This document shows, piece by piece, positions 51,061 to 59,568 of a DNA stretch of 64,000 bases (the first letter of the stretch is position 1; the number at the start of each line of letters is the position of its first letter). Position numbers and translations under genes: made by a program. The DNA lies in assembly GCF_003205835.1 (NCBI RefSeq), contig NZ_CP029773.1, positions 3,814,501-3,878,500 on the forward strand, read 5' to 3'. The stretch is from Stenotrophomonas maltophilia. GTDB lineage: Bacteria; Pseudomonadota; Gammaproteobacteria; Xanthomonadales; Xanthomonadaceae. The notes under the pieces are model-generated. The model did no database searches, was not told the DNA's origin, and saw only the letters and a list, made by a program, of their open reading frames with translations.

Positions 51061-52380
51061 TCAGTCCTGCTGCGGGCCCAGCGCCGGGCCGTCGTGCGAT
51101 TCGCCCTTGGCCACCAGGGTGGTCAGGGCCAGGTCGCCGGTCACGTTCAGGGCGGTGCGGCACATGTCCAGGAAGTGGTTCACGCCCAGGATCAGGCCGA
51201 TGCCCAGCGGGTTCACGCCCACCATCGCGCAGATCATCGCCACCACCGGCAGCGAGCCCGACGGCACGCCGGCCGTGCCGATGCCACCGAGGATGCAGAC
51301 CGCCATCACCATGATCTGCTGGCCGATGCTCAGGTCCACGCCGAAGAACTGGGCCAGGAAGATCACCGTCACGCCCTCGAACAGCGCGGTGCCGTTCTGG
51401 TTGGCGGTGGCGCCCACGGTCAGCACGAAGCGCGACACGCGCTGCGGCAGGCCCATCTGGTCGGCCACGCGCAGCGCGGTCGGCAGTGTAGCGTTGCTGG
51501 ACGCGGTGGAGAACGCCATCACCGTCGCTTCCTGGGTATCGCGGAAGAACGACAGCGGCGAACGTCCGGACAGCCACACCGCGGTACCGTAGGTCACGAT
51601 CATGTGCAGGCCCAGCGCCAGCACCACCACGCCCACGTAGGCACCAAGGCGGATGATCAGCTCGAAGCCGAACAGTGCGGCCAGGTTGAACATGAAGCAG
51701 GCCACCGCATACGGGGCCAGGCGGATGACCAGGTTGATCAGGGTCATCGAGATTTCGAACACGCCTTCGATGGCGCGGCGCAGCGGGGCGACCTTCTCGT
51801 TGTCGGTCAGCACCATGCCGATGCCGAACATCAGCGCGAAGAACATCAGCGACAGGATCGCGCCGTTGTCCGACGCCGCCTGCAGCACGTTGCTCGGCAC
51901 GATCGACAGCAGCATGTCCATGCCCTTCGGCGTGCCATGGATGCCCGCGACGATTTCCTTGCTGCGCTCGGCGTTCTCAGACAGCATCATCGCGGCGACC
52001 TGCGGGTCGACGCCTGCACCCGGCTTGAGCAGGTTGACCAGCACCAGGCCGATGCCCACGGCGATGCCGGACAGCAGCACGGTGTAGGCCAGGGTCTTCC
52101 AGCCGATGCGGCCGAGGGCGCGGATGTCGCCCATCTCCGACACGCCCATGATCAGCGCCGAGAAGATCAACGGCACGATCAGCATGAAGATCAGATTGAG
52201 GAACAGGCCCGACGCCGGGGTGGTGACGTAGTCCATTACCCACTTGGCACCGGCCTGCAGACCATCGACGCTGCCGCCCAGGGCGTGCACGATCAGTCCC
52301 AGGACCAGGCCGATCGCAAAGCCGATGCCCATCTTCCAATGCAGGGGCAACTTCTTCTTGTCGGCAGCAGCTGCTGTCAT
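51061..52380 (-). CDS. Dicarboxylate/glutamate:cation symporter (DAACS family)
   Basis: A 439-residue inner-membrane carrier of the GltP/DctA type. It has eight or so helices plus re-entrant loops. Signatures are FLNLIFMLIVPLIFSALIMG, a serine-rich loop FSTASSNATLPTALRVA, GATANQNGTALFEGV and GGIGTAGVPSGSLPV. The ATG at 52380 gives a lysine-rich cytoplasmic start before the first helix. Glutamate, aspartate or C4-dicarboxylates are likely substrates; the choice is not visible. Confidence 0.92.
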   Translation of the reverse strand: MTAAAADKKKLPLHWKMGIGFAIGLVLGLIVHALGGSVDGLQAGAKWVMDYVTTPASGLFLNLIFMLIVPLIFSALIMGVSEMGDIRALGRIGWKTLAYTVLLSGIAVGIGLVLVNLLKPGAGVDPQVAAMMLSENAERSKEIVAGIHGTPKGMDMLLSIVPSNVLQAASDNGAILSLMFFALMFGIGMVLTDNEKVAPLRRAIEGVFEISMTLINLVIRLAPYAVACFMFNLAALFGFELIIRLGAYVGVVVLALGLHMIVTYGTAVWLSGRSPLSFFRDTQEATVMAFSTASSNATLPTALRVADQMGLPQRVSRFVLTVGATANQNGTALFEGVTVIFLAQFFGVDLSIGQQIMVMAVCILGGIGTAGVPSGSLPVVAMICAMVGVNPLGIGLILGVNHFLDMCRTALNVTGDLALTTLVAKGESHDGPALGPQQD

Positions 52381-52437
52381 ACGCGGGTTTCCTCGAAAAA
52401 TGAATGCACTCTAACAAAGCGCGCAAGCGGCGCCGGT

Positions 52438-54153
52438 TCAGGTTCGCCGTGGCGGATACAGCGGCGCCAGGCCAGTGTCGGCGGTACCCGTAGCCGCCGA
52501 CCAGTGCGGTCCGTCACGGAAGACCTCGCGCAGGCGCGCACGCAGCGGCGCCAGATCACCCTGCCCGCCCCAGCGCGCCTGCTGCAGGTCCTGCAGCACC
52601 TGGCGCTGGGCAGCATCCTCAAGCCGCGCGATGACCTGCTCGATGCGTTCAACGCCGGCCATCGCACACAGCTGTGCTTCCACCTGGTCGAAGCCTTCGC
52701 CATCCAGCGCGCGGCGCAGTTCGGCCAGGCCGGCACGCCCGCTCGCCATAGTCGGCACAGCGGGCTTGCCCGCCACAGGCGCCACTGCACGCGGGCGCCG
52801 GCCACGCTGCCAGCCCCACAGCAGGGTCAACAGCCATAGCAATGCCAGGCCGATGGCGGCGCCCATCCATGGCCACGGACGTTCGGCCAGGCCACTAGCG
52901 CGTGGATCGGCCGCCGCGATGCGGCTGTCCTGGCCATCGGCACCGGGCAGCGCCGCATCGGTGTCGATCGGCGGCAACGGTGCCGGTGTGGCCGTGCCAC
53001 CCCCATTACCCGCGGCGACGACCAACGTCAGGTCCGGCAGCTTCGCTTCCTGTGCCTTGCCGTTGCGCACATCCCACCACGGCAGGCGCGGCCCCGGCAC
53101 CACCAGCGAACCCGGCTGGCGCGGCACGATCGAATAGCGGCGAGTGATCTTCAGCCGCGGCGTACTGCCGTTGAAGGTCTCTTCGTACTGCGCAGGTTCG
53201 GCGAACACCTGCGCAGCGTTGCCGACGTCCGGCACCGGCAGGTCGGTGAACTGCGCGCGGGTCGCGCCTTCGGCAATCGCCTCCACCACCACGTTGGCGG
53301 CCTCACCGCTGCGGGCGCTGGTCGGCGCGCTGGTGTAGCGCAGCTGCAGGCTCTGCAGCGGCAGCCATGGCTGCGGCGCCTGTGCCGGTTGTGCCTGCAC
53401 CTGCAGCGTGCGGTCCGCACCGGTGGCATTCATGCGGCCGTCGCCGCCACCGAAGAAGTCATCGAAGAAACCGCCAGCGCTGCGCCCGTTGAAGCGGGCA
53501 CCGGCGAGGCGCAACGCACCACTGCGCTCCGGAATCAGCAGGAAGCGGCGTTCGACCATGTTGTAGCGGCGGCCGTTGACCTGGCGCACATCGGTGCGGT
53601 CGTCACCTACCCGCTGCAGCGACGCACCCGCCGGGGTATCCAGCACCAGTTCGCCCGACGCCAACTGCGACGCGAAGTACAGACGCACGACCACGCCCAC
53701 GCTCTGTTGCACGTAAGGCGTCTCGTCATCGACCACGGTCTCGATGAACGCCATCGCATTGCTGTCCGGACCGGCCACGACGGCCGCATCCACCTGCAGG
53801 GTCAGCGGCGCGGTGCGCGTGCTACCCACCTGCAGGCCCGGAACCACCAGCGCGCCGCTGCGCCGTGGCGTCAGCGCCACGCCATACAGGTTGCGCTGCT
53901 GCATGCTGCCGTTGCTCCACTCCACCTGGCGGCTGCTGGTCTGCCCGCTGAGATCGAAGTCGGTACGCAGCGGTGTGAAGTCTGGCGCGCCTTGATCACT
54001 CTCGACATTGAGAGTGACCGTGTCGCCCATCGCGATGCGGTCGCGGTCCAGCCAGGCACGCGGCTGCGCCCAGGCCAGCAGCGGCAGCCACAGCAGCAGT
54101 GCCGCCAGTACCTGCAATGGCCAGCGCCCGTGCATGTTGATCGCCCGCGTCAT
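52438..54153 (-). CDS. batD: BatD-like protein
   Basis: A 571-residue exported membrane protein of the BatD (DUF oxygen-tolerance) family. It has a signal peptide (LAALLLWLPLLAWAQ), several Ig-like beta domains in the periplasm, a membrane helix (GAAIGLALLWLLTLLWGW) and a short cytoplasmic tail. Its start overlaps the stop of the BatB/C gene (ATGA). It is the last gene of the moxR-bat operon. The Bat proteins have been linked to envelope stress and oxygen tolerance, with no defined reaction. Confidence 0.85.
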   Translation of the reverse strand: MTRAINMHGRWPLQVLAALLLWLPLLAWAQPRAWLDRDRIAMGDTVTLNVESDQGAPDFTPLRTDFDLSGQTSSRQVEWSNGSMQQRNLYGVALTPRRSGALVVPGLQVGSTRTAPLTLQVDAAVVAGPDSNAMAFIETVVDDETPYVQQSVGVVVRLYFASQLASGELVLDTPAGASLQRVGDDRTDVRQVNGRRYNMVERRFLLIPERSGALRLAGARFNGRSAGGFFDDFFGGGDGRMNATGADRTLQVQAQPAQAPQPWLPLQSLQLRYTSAPTSARSGEAANVVVEAIAEGATRAQFTDLPVPDVGNAAQVFAEPAQYEETFNGSTPRLKITRRYSIVPRQPGSLVVPGPRLPWWDVRNGKAQEAKLPDLTLVVAAGNGGGTATPAPLPPIDTDAALPGADGQDSRIAAADPRASGLAERPWPWMGAAIGLALLWLLTLLWGWQRGRRPRAVAPVAGKPAVPTMASGRAGLAELRRALDGEGFDQVEAQLCAMAGVERIEQVIARLEDAAQRQVLQDLQQARWGGQGDLAPLRARLREVFRDGPHWSAATGTADTGLAPLYPPRRT

Positions 54154-55988
54154 CGCCCTTCCCTCTTCCTGCGTTCGTTTTCCAGCTGGAACTTGGCCCG
54201 CAACAGCGCACCCGGATCATCCGGTACACGCCGCATCCACGCCTCCACCGCCTGTTGCTCCTCGCGCTGGCGCGGGGTGCTGCCCTCACTGCCCGGCACC
54301 GGCTTGCCGTCCTTGTCAGCCTTGCCCTCGCGCGCCTGCTGCATTGCCTGCTGCATGCGCTGGCGCTGCTGTTGGTCGGCCTGCGCCTGTGCCTTGGCAT
54401 CTTCCACCTGCGGCGGTGCCTGCTGGCCATCGCGGCCACGCTCGCCGGGCTGCGGGCTCGACTGGGATGTGTCGTCACCCGCCTTGGGCTGCCCCTGCTG
54501 GCCCGACCGCGGCTGCCCTTGGCCGGGATCCTGCTGGCCCTGCTGCGGTTGCTGGCCCTGCGGGTTCTGCTTGCCGCGCGAATCGTCCTGCTGCTTCTGC
54601 TGGCCGTTCTGCGGCGGCTTCTGCTGATCCTGGCCCTGCCCCCCCGACTGCTTGCGCTTGCGCGCGGCATCGACCACGGCACGGTTGGCCACCGCATCGG
54701 CCATGCCGGGATGCAGTGCCAGCGCGCGGTCGTAGGCGGCGATGGCCTCATCGTAGTTGCCCTGGCGTGCCAGCGCGTTGGCCAGGTTGTACCAGCCTGC
54801 ATCGCTGTCGATGCCTTCGAACTGCTTGCGTGCACTGGCAAAGTCGCCATTGCGGTAGGCCTGTACGCCTTCGGCCAGGCGCTGGTGCTGCAGTTGGTCG
54901 GCGCGCTTCCACAGGGTGCCCTGCACGGGCGGCGAAGACGGTGCAGCAGGCGTCTGTGCCTGTACATCCGTCATCCACGGCAACAGGCCAACCGCCAGCA
55001 CGGCGGCCAGCACCGCGCGGCGACGGAAGGCCAGCAGCGCCAGCAGCATCACCGGCGGCAGCAGCCAGAAGCCCTCGTCACGCCATTGCTTGCCTTCGCC
55101 CGGCCGTTGCGCTGCCGTACCCTCGCGCGCATCCAGCACGCCCAGTGCGCGCAGGTCACTGTCATCGGCCGCGATGCGCGCATAGCGCCCACCGCCTGCC
55201 GTGGCCAGCGCGCGCAGGCTGCCTTCATCCAGCGCGGTCTGGCGGATCTGGCCACTGCTGTCGCGATAGGCGGCACCGACTGGCGTGCCCAGGCCCAGCA
55301 CCGACACCTGCATGCCGAGACTGCGCGCCTGCGTGGCCGCCAGCGTCGCTTCACCGTCGGCCTGATCGGTGACCAGCAGGATCTGCCCCTGCGGCGCAGC
55401 AATCTGTCGCATCAACCGGGTGGCCCAGTCGATGCCGCGGTCGGCGCGCTGGCCCTCGCGCGGCATCACATCGGGCGACAAGGCATCCAGATACAACGCA
55501 ACATTGCTGCCGTCGTCGGTCAGCGGCGCGACGGTATAGGCATCGTCGGCATACACCACCAGGCCGACCTGTCCGCCCTGGCGTGCGCGCAGCAGTTCAC
55601 CCACCTTGGCCCGCGCCTGCAGCAGGCGCGAGGGCGGCAGATCGGTGGCGGTGATCCGGCTGGACAGGTCCAGCACCACCAGCAACGGCGCGCTGGCCTG
55701 GAACATCGGTTGCGCCTGCTGGCGCCAGCTCGGTCCGGCCATCGCCAGCGAGGCCAGCGTCCAGCCCAGCAGCAGTGCCCACGGCAGGCGCGCACGACGG
55801 CGCGTTCCGGCAGCCAGCAGATGCGGCAACAGGTGTGCATCCACCGCCTGTCGCCACACATCGCTGCGTCGCTGCCGGTACAGCGCAAGCACCAGGATCA
55901 CTGGCAACGCGAGCAAGGCCCACAGCCATTCCGGGCGCAGGAAGTGCAGCGCGTTCCAGTCAGGAAGATTCGACGCCAATGCGATCAT
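54150..55988 (-). CDS. BatB-BatC fusion: von Willebrand A and TPR protein
   Basis: A 612-residue protein. Two N-terminal helices precede a VWA domain (about 95-300), a further pair of helices lies near 325-370, then a TPR region (SDAGWYNLANALARQGNYDE, IAAYDRALALHPGMADAV) and a Gln/Gly/Pro-rich tail. In many bacteria batB and batC are separate genes; here they are one. The metal site expected as DxSxS reads DLSSRITATD, with Arg in place of the second Ser, so metal binding may be weak or lost. The ATG at 55988 overlaps the batA stop and is better than the longer frame. Confidence 0.83.
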   Translation of the reverse strand: MIALASNLPDWNALHFLRPEWLWALLALPVILVLALYRQRRSDVWRQAVDAHLLPHLLAAGTRRRARLPWALLLGWTLASLAMAGPSWRQQAQPMFQASAPLLVVLDLSSRITATDLPPSRLLQARAKVGELLRARQGGQVGLVVYADDAYTVAPLTDDGSNVALYLDALSPDVMPREGQRADRGIDWATRLMRQIAAPQGQILLVTDQADGEATLAATQARSLGMQVSVLGLGTPVGAAYRDSSGQIRQTALDEGSLRALATAGGGRYARIAADDSDLRALGVLDAREGTAAQRPGEGKQWRDEGFWLLPPVMLLALLAFRRRAVLAAVLAVGLLPWMTDVQAQTPAAPSSPPVQGTLWKRADQLQHQRLAEGVQAYRNGDFASARKQFEGIDSDAGWYNLANALARQGNYDEAIAAYDRALALHPGMADAVANRAVVDAARKRKQSGGQGQDQQKPPQNGQQKQQDDSRGKQNPQGQQPQQGQQDPGQGQPRSGQQGQPKAGDDTSQSSPQPGERGRDGQQAPPQVEDAKAQAQADQQQRQRMQQAMQQAREGKADKDGKPVPGSEGSTPRQREEQQAVEAWMRRVPDDPGALLRAKFQLENERRKREGR

Positions 55989-56989
55989 CGGCGTCGCTCC
56001 GGCCACAGCCAGGCCAATGCGCCCAGCAGCAACGCCAGGCCCAACGGCCATGCATAGCGTTCTTCCCGCGGGCGCAGGCTCGGCCCCTTCGCCGCGATCG
56101 GCTCCAGCCGATCCAGTTCGGCATAGATGCCGGCCAGCTGCACGGTATCGCGGGCGCGGAAGAACTGGCCACCGGTCATGCTCGCGATCTTCTTCAAGGT
56201 GGCCTCGTCAACCGGGTCCTGATCGGCGGAAATGGGAATGCCGAACAGGCGCATGCTGCCATCGCCACCAAACGCAACGGTGTGGATGCGTACGCCCTCG
56301 GCACGCGCGACTTCGGCGGCACGCAGGGGTTCCAGCACGCCGGCATTGCTGACGCCGTCGGTCAGCAGGATCAGCACGCGCTGGCCTTCGGGCTGGCTGC
56401 GCAGGCGTTTCACCGCCAGGCCGATGGCATCACCGATGGCGGTCTCGCGCCCGGCCAGACCAACCACGCTGTCGCGCAACTGGTCGCGCACGCTGGCCAG
56501 ATCGGCAGTCAGCGGCGTGAGTGTGTAAGCGCGGTCGCCGAACACCAGCAGGCCGATGCGGTCACCGGCACGGCGGTCGAGGAAATCGGCCAGCACGGCC
56601 TTGGCGGCGGTGAGGCGATCGACCGCCTGCCCGCCCAGCACCATGTCGCCCTCGCCCATGCTGCCGGACACGTCCATCGCCAGCATCATCTGCCGGCCCT
56701 CCTGCGGTGGCGTGACTGCCTCACCCAACTGCTGCGGACGGGTCAGCGCGATGCACAGCGCGCACCAGCCCAGCCACAGCAGCAGCGTACGCAGCCACGA
56801 CACATCAACGCGTCCACCACCGGCCAACGCTTCCAGTTCGGTGGCCGCATATGGCACGCGCAGCGCAGCGCCCGGATCGGCACGACGTTTCCACCAATGC
56901 ATCAGCAACGGCAACGGCAACGCCAGCAGCGCCAGCGGCCACGCCAGCTGCAGGTCCGGCCACGGCCAGTAGCTCGCCAGCAGGTTCAT
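55985..56989 (-). CDS. batA: BatA-like von Willebrand A protein
   Basis: A 334-residue membrane-anchored VWA protein. Two N-terminal helices (about 15-30 and 62-80) precede the VWA domain with an intact metal site, AMDVSGSMGEGD, and later TPLTADLASVRDQL and LLTDGVSNAG. A C-terminal helix (ALLLGALAWLWP) closes it. It overlaps the DUF4381 gene at its start and the BatBC gene at its end. The intact metal site contrasts with the altered one in BatBC. Confidence 0.87.
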   Translation of the reverse strand: MNLLASYWPWPDLQLAWPLALLALPLPLLMHWWKRRADPGAALRVPYAATELEALAGGGRVDVSWLRTLLLWLGWCALCIALTRPQQLGEAVTPPQEGRQMMLAMDVSGSMGEGDMVLGGQAVDRLTAAKAVLADFLDRRAGDRIGLLVFGDRAYTLTPLTADLASVRDQLRDSVVGLAGRETAIGDAIGLAVKRLRSQPEGQRVLILLTDGVSNAGVLEPLRAAEVARAEGVRIHTVAFGGDGSMRLFGIPISADQDPVDEATLKKIASMTGGQFFRARDTVQLAGIYAELDRLEPIAAKGPSLRPREERYAWPLGLALLLGALAWLWPERRR

Positions 56990-57435
56990 CGACGGCGCTC
57001 CAGCAGCATGGCCAGATAGCGCTCACGCGCCCAACTGCGCACGGCGGCCACTTCGCTGGCGTCAACGCGTGGACGGTAGGCCCCTTCGGCCAGCAGGCTG
57101 CGGCGGGCATCGGGCAACGTGCCCTGCGGATCCACCCGCCGCCACCAGGCATCATCGCGCAGGGATTCACTGCCAGGCCGTGCCTGACGTGCGGCGCGAC
57201 GCAGCAATCCTGCGATCGCCGCCAGTTCCGCAGCAGCATCGGCGGTCGATGCCAGCTCCCGGTCGAACAGCTGCAACCAGCGTTGGCGGCGACGGCGACG
57301 CTGCCAGCCGAAGAATGCGACCACCAGCAGCACCAGCAGGACCGCACCTGCGATCATCAGATAGCCCGGTGCCGGCGGCCACCATGAGGGCGCGGGCGGC
57401 AGCTGCACGTCGCGCAGCGGCAGGCTCGCGCTCAT
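56986..57435 (-). CDS. DUF4381 family membrane protein
   Basis: A 149-residue protein of the DUF4381 type. A proline-rich periplasmic start (PLRDVQLPPAPSWWPPAPGY) is followed by a single helix (LMIAGAVLLVLLVVAFFGW), then a basic segment (QRRRRRQRW) and a helical cytoplasmic part with LLRRAARQ. It overlaps the DUF58 stop and the batA start. It occurs regularly between DUF58 and batA genes; its job is unknown. Confidence 0.85.
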   Translation of the reverse strand: MSASLPLRDVQLPPAPSWWPPAPGYLMIAGAVLLVLLVVAFFGWQRRRRRQRWLQLFDRELASTADAAAELAAIAGLLRRAARQARPGSESLRDDAWWRRVDPQGTLPDARRSLLAEGAYRPRVDASEVAAVRSWARERYLAMLLERRR

Positions 57436-58361
57436 GCCGGCACCTCGGTCGGTGACGGCGCCAGCCAGGCGTCGCTGGCTGCATCGGTGGACAGTACCTG
57501 CACGTCGACGCGGCGTGCGCCGAGCTGGCGCCGCAGCGCCTGCAACGGTTCGACGAAGTGCGCCTGCCAATGTGCCTGCACCTCGCTGCGGCGCAGGTCG
57601 AGACCGATGCGCTGCTGCGCGGTCTGGAACTGCAGCGCGGCCGAGGGCGGCTGCATCTCCAACGGATCGACCAGCAGCACCAGGCTGAGGTCATGGTGCT
57701 GGGCCAGCGCGCCCCAGCGCGCCGGTGGAATGCGGATGGCCTGCTGCGGATCGGCCAGCACCAGCATGCGCGCACCCGGGCGCAGCACGCGGGCGGCGTG
57801 GTCCAGCGCGCGCTCCAGGCCGAGGTCATCGGCAGGCGGCTGTGCATACCAGCGGGTGAGTGCATCGAGCACGCGCAACACGCCACGGGGGCCGCCGGCG
57901 GGTGCGATGGGCGGCTCACGATCACTGCCGCGCAATGCACCGATGCGGTCGCCCCGACGCTGCGCCGACCATGCGGCGACGGCGCCCGCGCGCGCGGCCT
58001 GCACCGACTTGAAGCGCACGCGGGTGCCGAAATACAGGGCCGGCGACGTATCGGCCACGATCAGGCTGACCCGCTCGCGCTCGGCCTGGAACAGCTTGGT
58101 GTGGGCACGGCCGGTCCGCGCGGTCACCCGCCAGTCGATATGCCGCGCATCATCACCGGCCACGTACTCGCGTGACTCGGCGTATTCCATGCCGCGCCCA
58201 CGCAGCGGCGACGGCGCCTGCCCGGCGTTGCCCGCACGGCCACGGCGCGGCGGTGGCGGCCGCTGTGCAAGGCGGCGCAGCGCCACCAGTTCGGACAGCT
58301 GCGGGCGCAGCCCGTCGCCATCACTGGCGTTGGATGCAGGTTCCAGGGACGGATCGGTCAT
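57432..58361 (-). CDS. DUF58 family protein
   Basis: A 309-residue protein without membrane helices. It contains the DUF58 segment GRGMEYAESREYVAGDDARH followed by IDWRVTARTGRAHTKLF, then a VWA-like part (SLIVADTSPALYFGT, VAAWSAQRRGDRIGAL). Its gene lies between moxR and the DUF4381 gene. MoxR-DUF58-VWA sets are thought to act as chaperone systems for metal or envelope proteins; that is family knowledge, not visible here. Confidence 0.87.
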   Translation of the reverse strand: MTDPSLEPASNASDGDGLRPQLSELVALRRLAQRPPPPRRGRAGNAGQAPSPLRGRGMEYAESREYVAGDDARHIDWRVTARTGRAHTKLFQAERERVSLIVADTSPALYFGTRVRFKSVQAARAGAVAAWSAQRRGDRIGALRGSDREPPIAPAGGPRGVLRVLDALTRWYAQPPADDLGLERALDHAARVLRPGARMLVLADPQQAIRIPPARWGALAQHHDLSLVLLVDPLEMQPPSAALQFQTAQQRIGLDLRRSEVQAHWQAHFVEPLQALRRQLGARRVDVQVLSTDAASDAWLAPSPTEVPA

Positions 58362-58369
58362 GCGCAGGC

Positions 58370-59395
58370 TCAGGGTGCCGGCACCCGGGCCAGCAGTTCC
58401 TGCACCAGGCGCTCACCATCCCAGCCTTCGGCGGTGGCCTCGTAGCTGGGCAGCACGCGATGGCGCAGCACGTCGGCAGCGACCGCACGCACGTCATCAG
58501 GGGTGACGAAATCGCGGCCGGCCAGCCAGGCGCGCGCACGTGCGCAGCGTTCCAGCGCGATCGATCCACGCGGGCTTGCACCCCAGGCGATGCGGCGGCC
58601 GAGACCGGCGTCATAGCGCGATGGATCGCGCGAGGCCAGCACCAGTTCGATCAGGTAGCGCTCCAGCGCCGGCGCCATGTGCAGGTCCAGTACTTCGCGG
58701 CGGGCGTCGAACACATCCTGCATCGGCAGCTTCTCCGGTGCCGGTGCCGCCTCGCCCAGCGCGCCGCGGGCACGCTCGCGGGCCAGCCGCAGGATCTCCG
58801 ATTCGGCGGCCTGGTCCGGGTAGCTGATGCGCACATGCATCAGGAAACGGTCCAGCTGCGCTTCGGGCAGCGGGAAGGTGCCTTCCTGCTCGATCGGGTT
58901 CTGCGTGGCCATCACCAGGAACAGCGACGGCAGTGCGTAGGTGTGGCGACCCACGGTGACCTGGCGCTCGCCCATCGCTTCCAGCAGCGCCGACTGCACC
59001 TTGGCCGGTGCGCGGTTGATTTCGTCGGCCAGCAGGATCGGATGGAAGATCGGACCGGGCACGAATTCGAAGCGGCCTTCCTGCGGGCGCCAGATCTCGG
59101 TGCCGGTCAGATCGGCCGGCAGCAGGTCGGGGGTGAACTGCACACGGGCGAAATCGGCCTCCAGGCGCGCGGCCAGCGCGCGGATGGCGGTGGTCTTGGC
59201 CAGGCCCGGGGCACCTTCCACCAGCAGATGGCCGTCGGCCAGCAGGGCAATCAACAGACGTTCGACCAGTGCGGCCTGGCCCACGATCTCCGCTGACAGC
59301 GCGTCGCGCAGCTGGGTGAAGGCGGCATGCAGGCGGGAGGTGGCCGGCGCAGGCGGCGGCGAGGCGGTTTCGGGCATCGGCGGTGGCAGGTTCAT
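58370..59395 (-). CDS. MoxR-family AAA ATPase
   Basis: A 341-residue AAA+ ATPase. The Walker A is EGAPGLAKTT, the Walker B ILLADEINRAPAKVQ, sensor 1 is MATQNPIEQEGT and LPEAQLDRFLM follows, with the lid domain after residue 230. The ATG at 59395 begins a Pro-rich leader (NLPPPMPETASPPPAP). It starts the operon moxR-DUF58-DUF4381-batA-batBC-batD, in which the gap to DUF58 is eight bases and all later genes overlap. Confidence 0.92.
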   Translation of the reverse strand: MNLPPPMPETASPPPAPATSRLHAAFTQLRDALSAEIVGQAALVERLLIALLADGHLLVEGAPGLAKTTAIRALAARLEADFARVQFTPDLLPADLTGTEIWRPQEGRFEFVPGPIFHPILLADEINRAPAKVQSALLEAMGERQVTVGRHTYALPSLFLVMATQNPIEQEGTFPLPEAQLDRFLMHVRISYPDQAAESEILRLARERARGALGEAAPAPEKLPMQDVFDARREVLDLHMAPALERYLIELVLASRDPSRYDAGLGRRIAWGASPRGSIALERCARARAWLAGRDFVTPDDVRAVAADVLRHRVLPSYEATAEGWDGERLVQELLARVPAP

Positions 59396-59483
59396 GGGGG
59401 CCTTTGACCGGCGCGGGACGGCACGGGTTCCCGACATCATCGCAGGGTGCCCTGCGATTGGCATCAAGAACGGCTGAACGGCC

Positions 59484-59507
59484 CATCCGCGCATGGCGTG
59501 GATCTAC
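59484..59507 (-). repeat. GTAG-headed hairpin
   Basis: CATCCGCGC-ATG-GCGTGGATCTAC between moxR and the pilQ terminator, with one mismatch in the stem. Confidence 0.8.
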
Positions 59508-59520
59508 CGGCGGAAACGAA

Positions 59521-59545
59521 GAAGGGCCGCACGCGGCGGCCCTTC
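59521..59545 (-). terminator. Terminator of the pil operon
   Basis: GAAGGGCCGC-CGCGT-GCGGCCCTTC on the minus strand, then TTCGTTTCC, 24 bases after the pilQ stop. Confidence 0.75.
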
Positions 59546-59568
59546 TTCGCATCGTGGGTTGCGCGGGC

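Noticed and set aside
50878..52839. Long plus-strand frame opposite the symporter and batD
   Set aside because: His/Asp/Gln-rich shadow without domain features; the minus-strand genes explain the region.
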